From Microbulbifer yueqingensis (GTDB taxonomy: Bacteria > Pseudomonadota > Gammaproteobacteria > Pseudomonadales > Cellvibrionaceae), in assembly GCF_900100355.1 (NCBI RefSeq), contig NZ_FNFH01000007.1, positions 100,925 through 164,924 of the forward strand: a stretch of DNA of 64,000 nucleotides, in the 5' to 3' direction. This document shows positions 62,908-64,000 of the stretch, one piece after another (positions within the stretch are counted from its first letter, which is position 1; every line of letters begins with the position of its first letter). Position numbers and translations under genes: made by a program. The notes under the pieces are model-generated. The model searched no databases and was not told where the DNA came from. It saw nothing but the letters and a program-made list of their open reading frames with translations.

Positions 62908-62933
62908 AGGCCGGTTTGCCCGGCCTTTTTTGT
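62908..62933 (+). terminator. Intrinsic terminator of csrA
   Basis: AGGCCGG at 62908-62914 pairs with CCGGCCT at 62920-62926 and is followed by a T-rich run. It lies 18 bases past the csrA stop. Confidence 0.9.
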
Positions 62934-63055
62934 TTCTCCCGCCCTCCTTTCCCGATAAAGCTTCGGCTGACTAGCTTCCCGCCTCGCTCGCAATACCGGT
63001 TGGCCATAAACTGCACAGTCGGGCCCCTGACGCCAAAAAAGTTATTGATTCCCCA

Positions 63056-63083
63056 TTGATTTTTGCCCTCCCGTTGGTATGAT
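63056..63083 (+). promoter_or_regulatory. Promoter of tRNA-Ser
   Basis: TTGATT at 63056-63061, a 16-base spacer and TATGAT at 63078-63083, followed by a GC-rich discriminator (GCCGTCC) as seen at stringently controlled stable-RNA promoters. It would start transcription about 95 bases before the tRNA. Confidence 0.6.
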
Positions 63084-63185
63084 GCCGTCCTCTTTCAGGG
63101 GCACCGGCCAAGTCCGATCGCCCCTCCCGGACTCCCGCTGGGAGGCGGGGCGGTAACCTGGGGGTTACCTGACAAACAGATTTAC

Positions 63186-63275
63186 GGTGAGATGGCCGAG
63201 TGGCTGAAGGCGCGCCCCTGCTAAGGGCGTATGGGTTAACACTCATCGAGGGTTCGAATCCCTCTCTCACCGCCA
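63186..63275 (+). tRNA. tRNA-Ser (anticodon GCU)
   Basis: 90-base class II tRNA with the long variable arm of serine tRNAs. The acceptor stem (GGTGAGA with TCTCACC) and encoded CCA end (63273-63275) are present. The anticodon stem CGCCC/GGGCG encloses the loop CTGCTAA, with anticodon GCT at 63220-63222. The T-arm GGTTCGAATCC is intact. Confidence 0.97.
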
Positions 63276-63281
63276 TATCGA

Positions 63282-63319
63282 TCAATCAAAGAGCCCTGCT
63301 TGCAGGGCCCTTTGATTGA
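63282..63319 (+). terminator. Long hairpin after tRNA-Ser
   Basis: An 18-base-pair stem (63282-63299 with 63302-63319) with one A/C mismatch and a two-base centre. No T tract follows, so it may be a processing or termination structure. Confidence 0.6.
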
Positions 63320-63398
63320 GGATGGTCTGAGAGGGTAAGAGCGCGCTGGTTCGACTCGTAGGCGCTTGTCGCCGGAGAGCAGCGAGCAAAGCGAAGCT

Positions 63399-63417
63399 AA
63401 TCTCTCTCATCGCCATA
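63399..63417 (+). repeat. Degenerate copy of the tRNA-Ser 3' end
   Basis: AATCTCTCTCATCGCCATA resembles AATCCCTCTCTCACCGCCATA at the 3' end of the tRNA (two bases missing, one changed). A GGTTCGA T-loop-like sequence also occurs at 63349-63355. It could be a decayed tRNA or a trace of past integration at the tRNA 3' end. No integrase is in the window. Confidence 0.4.
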
Positions 63418-63420
63418 CAG

Positions 63421-63452
63421 AAAACACCCTCTCGCGAGAGGGTGTTTTTTTT
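63421..63452 (+). terminator. Strong intrinsic terminator
   Basis: A perfect palindrome AAAACACCCTCTCG/CGAGAGGGTGTTTT (63421-63448), continued by T residues to 63452. It insulates the rRNA promoters from upstream transcription. Confidence 0.93.
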
Positions 63453-63499
63453 GCCTTCGACCTGTTGGCCTGGTTCGGGAAATTTCTCTGGACAAGCCC

Positions 63500-63527
63500 T
63501 TGTCGAGGCAGAAATGGGCGCTATAAT
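63500..63527 (+). promoter_or_regulatory. rRNA operon promoter P1
   Basis: TTGTCG at 63500-63505, a 16-base spacer and TATAAT at 63522-63527, followed by the GC-rich discriminator GCGCGCC typical of rRNA promoters under stringent control. Confidence 0.9.
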
Positions 63528-63623
63528 GCGCGCCGCTTCAAAGGGTGCTGGTAGCCCTTCGCGATGACAGGAAGTGAGGTTTTCGATCTTTCTGCCAGTG
63601 GCGAAAAAGCTTTGAAAAAGAGC

Positions 63624-63651
63624 TTGCCAGGATCGAAGGGCTCGCTATAAT
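63624..63651 (+). promoter_or_regulatory. rRNA operon promoter P2
   Basis: TTGCCA at 63624-63629, a 16-base spacer and TATAAT at 63646-63651, with the same GCGCGCC discriminator. An A-rich stretch upstream (AAAAAGCTTTGAAAAAG) may act as an UP element. Confidence 0.93.
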
Positions 63652-63748
63652 GCGCGCCACTTCGGAAGGGGCCGGGCGCTCCTTCAGGGTCGGGAAAAGA
63701 CGCCTTCGGGCATCGCCTCCGGCGCTGAAAAAAGCCTTCAAAAAAGGC

Positions 63749-63776
63749 TTGCCAAGCACGAAGAGGTCGATATAAT
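63749..63776 (+). promoter_or_regulatory. rRNA operon promoter P3
   Basis: TTGCCA at 63749-63754, a 16-base spacer and TATAAT at 63771-63776, with the GCGCGCC discriminator. A-rich tracts precede it as at P2, and the preceding 60 bases are clearly similar to those before P2. Confidence 0.93.
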
Positions 63777-63872
63777 GCGCGCCCCTTCGACGGTCACCGG
63801 AAACGGTGGTCGGGGTTCCCGGAAAGGCCCGAGCGGTCGGTCAGGGAGCCGGAAAAAGCTGCTAAAAAGCAC

Positions 63873-63900
63873 TTGCTTCAGCAGCCCGGATGTGTAGAAT
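63873..63900 (+). promoter_or_regulatory. rRNA operon promoter P4
   Basis: TTGCTT at 63873-63878, a 16-base spacer and TAGAAT at 63895-63900, the weakest -10 of the four, with the discriminator ACGCGTC. It is the closest to the rRNA leader. Confidence 0.85.
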
Positions 63901-64000
63901 ACGCGTCCCGCAGTCAGGGCCTGGCGCCCGGCTGAGTTGTTTAAAAAGACGATCAAGCAATGCGTGTGGGTGCTTACGGAGCGATGAATCGATACACCTG
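63901..64000 (+). other. rRNA operon leader (16S gene beyond window)
   Basis: The sequence at 63936-63975 (TTGTTTAAAAAG, then GTGTGGGTGCTT) resembles the boxA and pre-16S leader of gammaproteobacterial rrn operons (in E. coli CTCTTTAACA and CTGTGTGGGCAC). The 16S rRNA should begin shortly after the end of the window. Confidence 0.8.

Overview
The window is about 64 kb of a GC-rich gammaproteobacterial chromosome. Core gene order (ftsB-ispD-ispF-truD-pcm-DUF368-nlpD-rpoS; fdxA-mutS; pncC-recA-recX; alaS-lysC-csrA-tRNA-Ser followed by rRNA promoters) resembles marine Cellvibrionales such as Microbulbifer or Halieaceae relatives. That placement is an inference from gene order and protein resemblance; no database was searched.

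Layout. 1-6.5 kb: cell division (ftsB), isoprenoid (ispD, ispF), tRNA modification (truD), protein repair (pcm, with the usual neighbour surE missing), a DUF368 membrane protein, nlpD and rpoS. 6.5-10.2 kb, minus strand: ydbH-ynbE-ydbL, a proposed envelope-spanning lipid transport system. 10.5-13.7 kb: pepN and a SixA-like phosphatase. 14.2-32.6 kb: an unusual accessory locus. 33.2-35.5 kb: a large Ig-like-domain lipoprotein. 35.6-45.2 kb: fatty-acid and acyl-CoA metabolism (fadH, LysR regulator, histidine phosphatase, acyl-CoA dehydrogenase, ACAD10/11-type kinase, two SDRs, MaoC hydratase, quinone-oxidoreductase-like MDR). 45.2-49.2 kb: a sigma factor with a probable anti-sigma partner, a small membrane protein, dinB, a CMD-family protein, a 55-residue DUF1328 protein and ferredoxin fdxA. 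49.3-62.9 kb: mutS, pncC, recA, recX, glpK, class I aldolase, a lipase-like hydrolase, Trm112-like, hinT, alaS, lysC, csrA. 62.9-64 kb: tRNA-Ser(GCU) and four evenly spaced promoters leading into an rRNA operon whose 16S gene lies outside the window.

The most notable part is the accessory locus at 14.2-32.6 kb. Its first gene encodes an 831-residue protein with a BapA-type N-terminal prefix followed by about 570 residues that are almost entirely alternating Asp-Ala, encoded by a 1.7 kb GAYGCN hexamer tract. A strong terminator separates it from a same-strand gene series: TolC-like outer membrane protein, LssB/LapB-type type I secretion ATPase, HlyD-type adaptor, a transglutaminase-fold protein with a full Cys-His-Asp triad, two paralogous cyanophycin-synthetase/GshF-like ATP-grasp proteins each ending in an acylphosphatase domain, and a 2-oxoglutarate/Fe(II) oxygenase. 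Convergent to these is a 1,584-residue protein joining an alpha-helical N-terminal region, a CapA-type domain and a Mur-ligase domain. My hypothesis is that this is a ribosomally templated analogue of cyanophycin or poly-gamma-glutamate: a genetically encoded polyaspartate-like backbone whose side chains are modified (ligation, hydroxylation, trimming) and which is exported by its own type I system. The domain content and gene order are seen in the sequence; the modification chemistry is inference.
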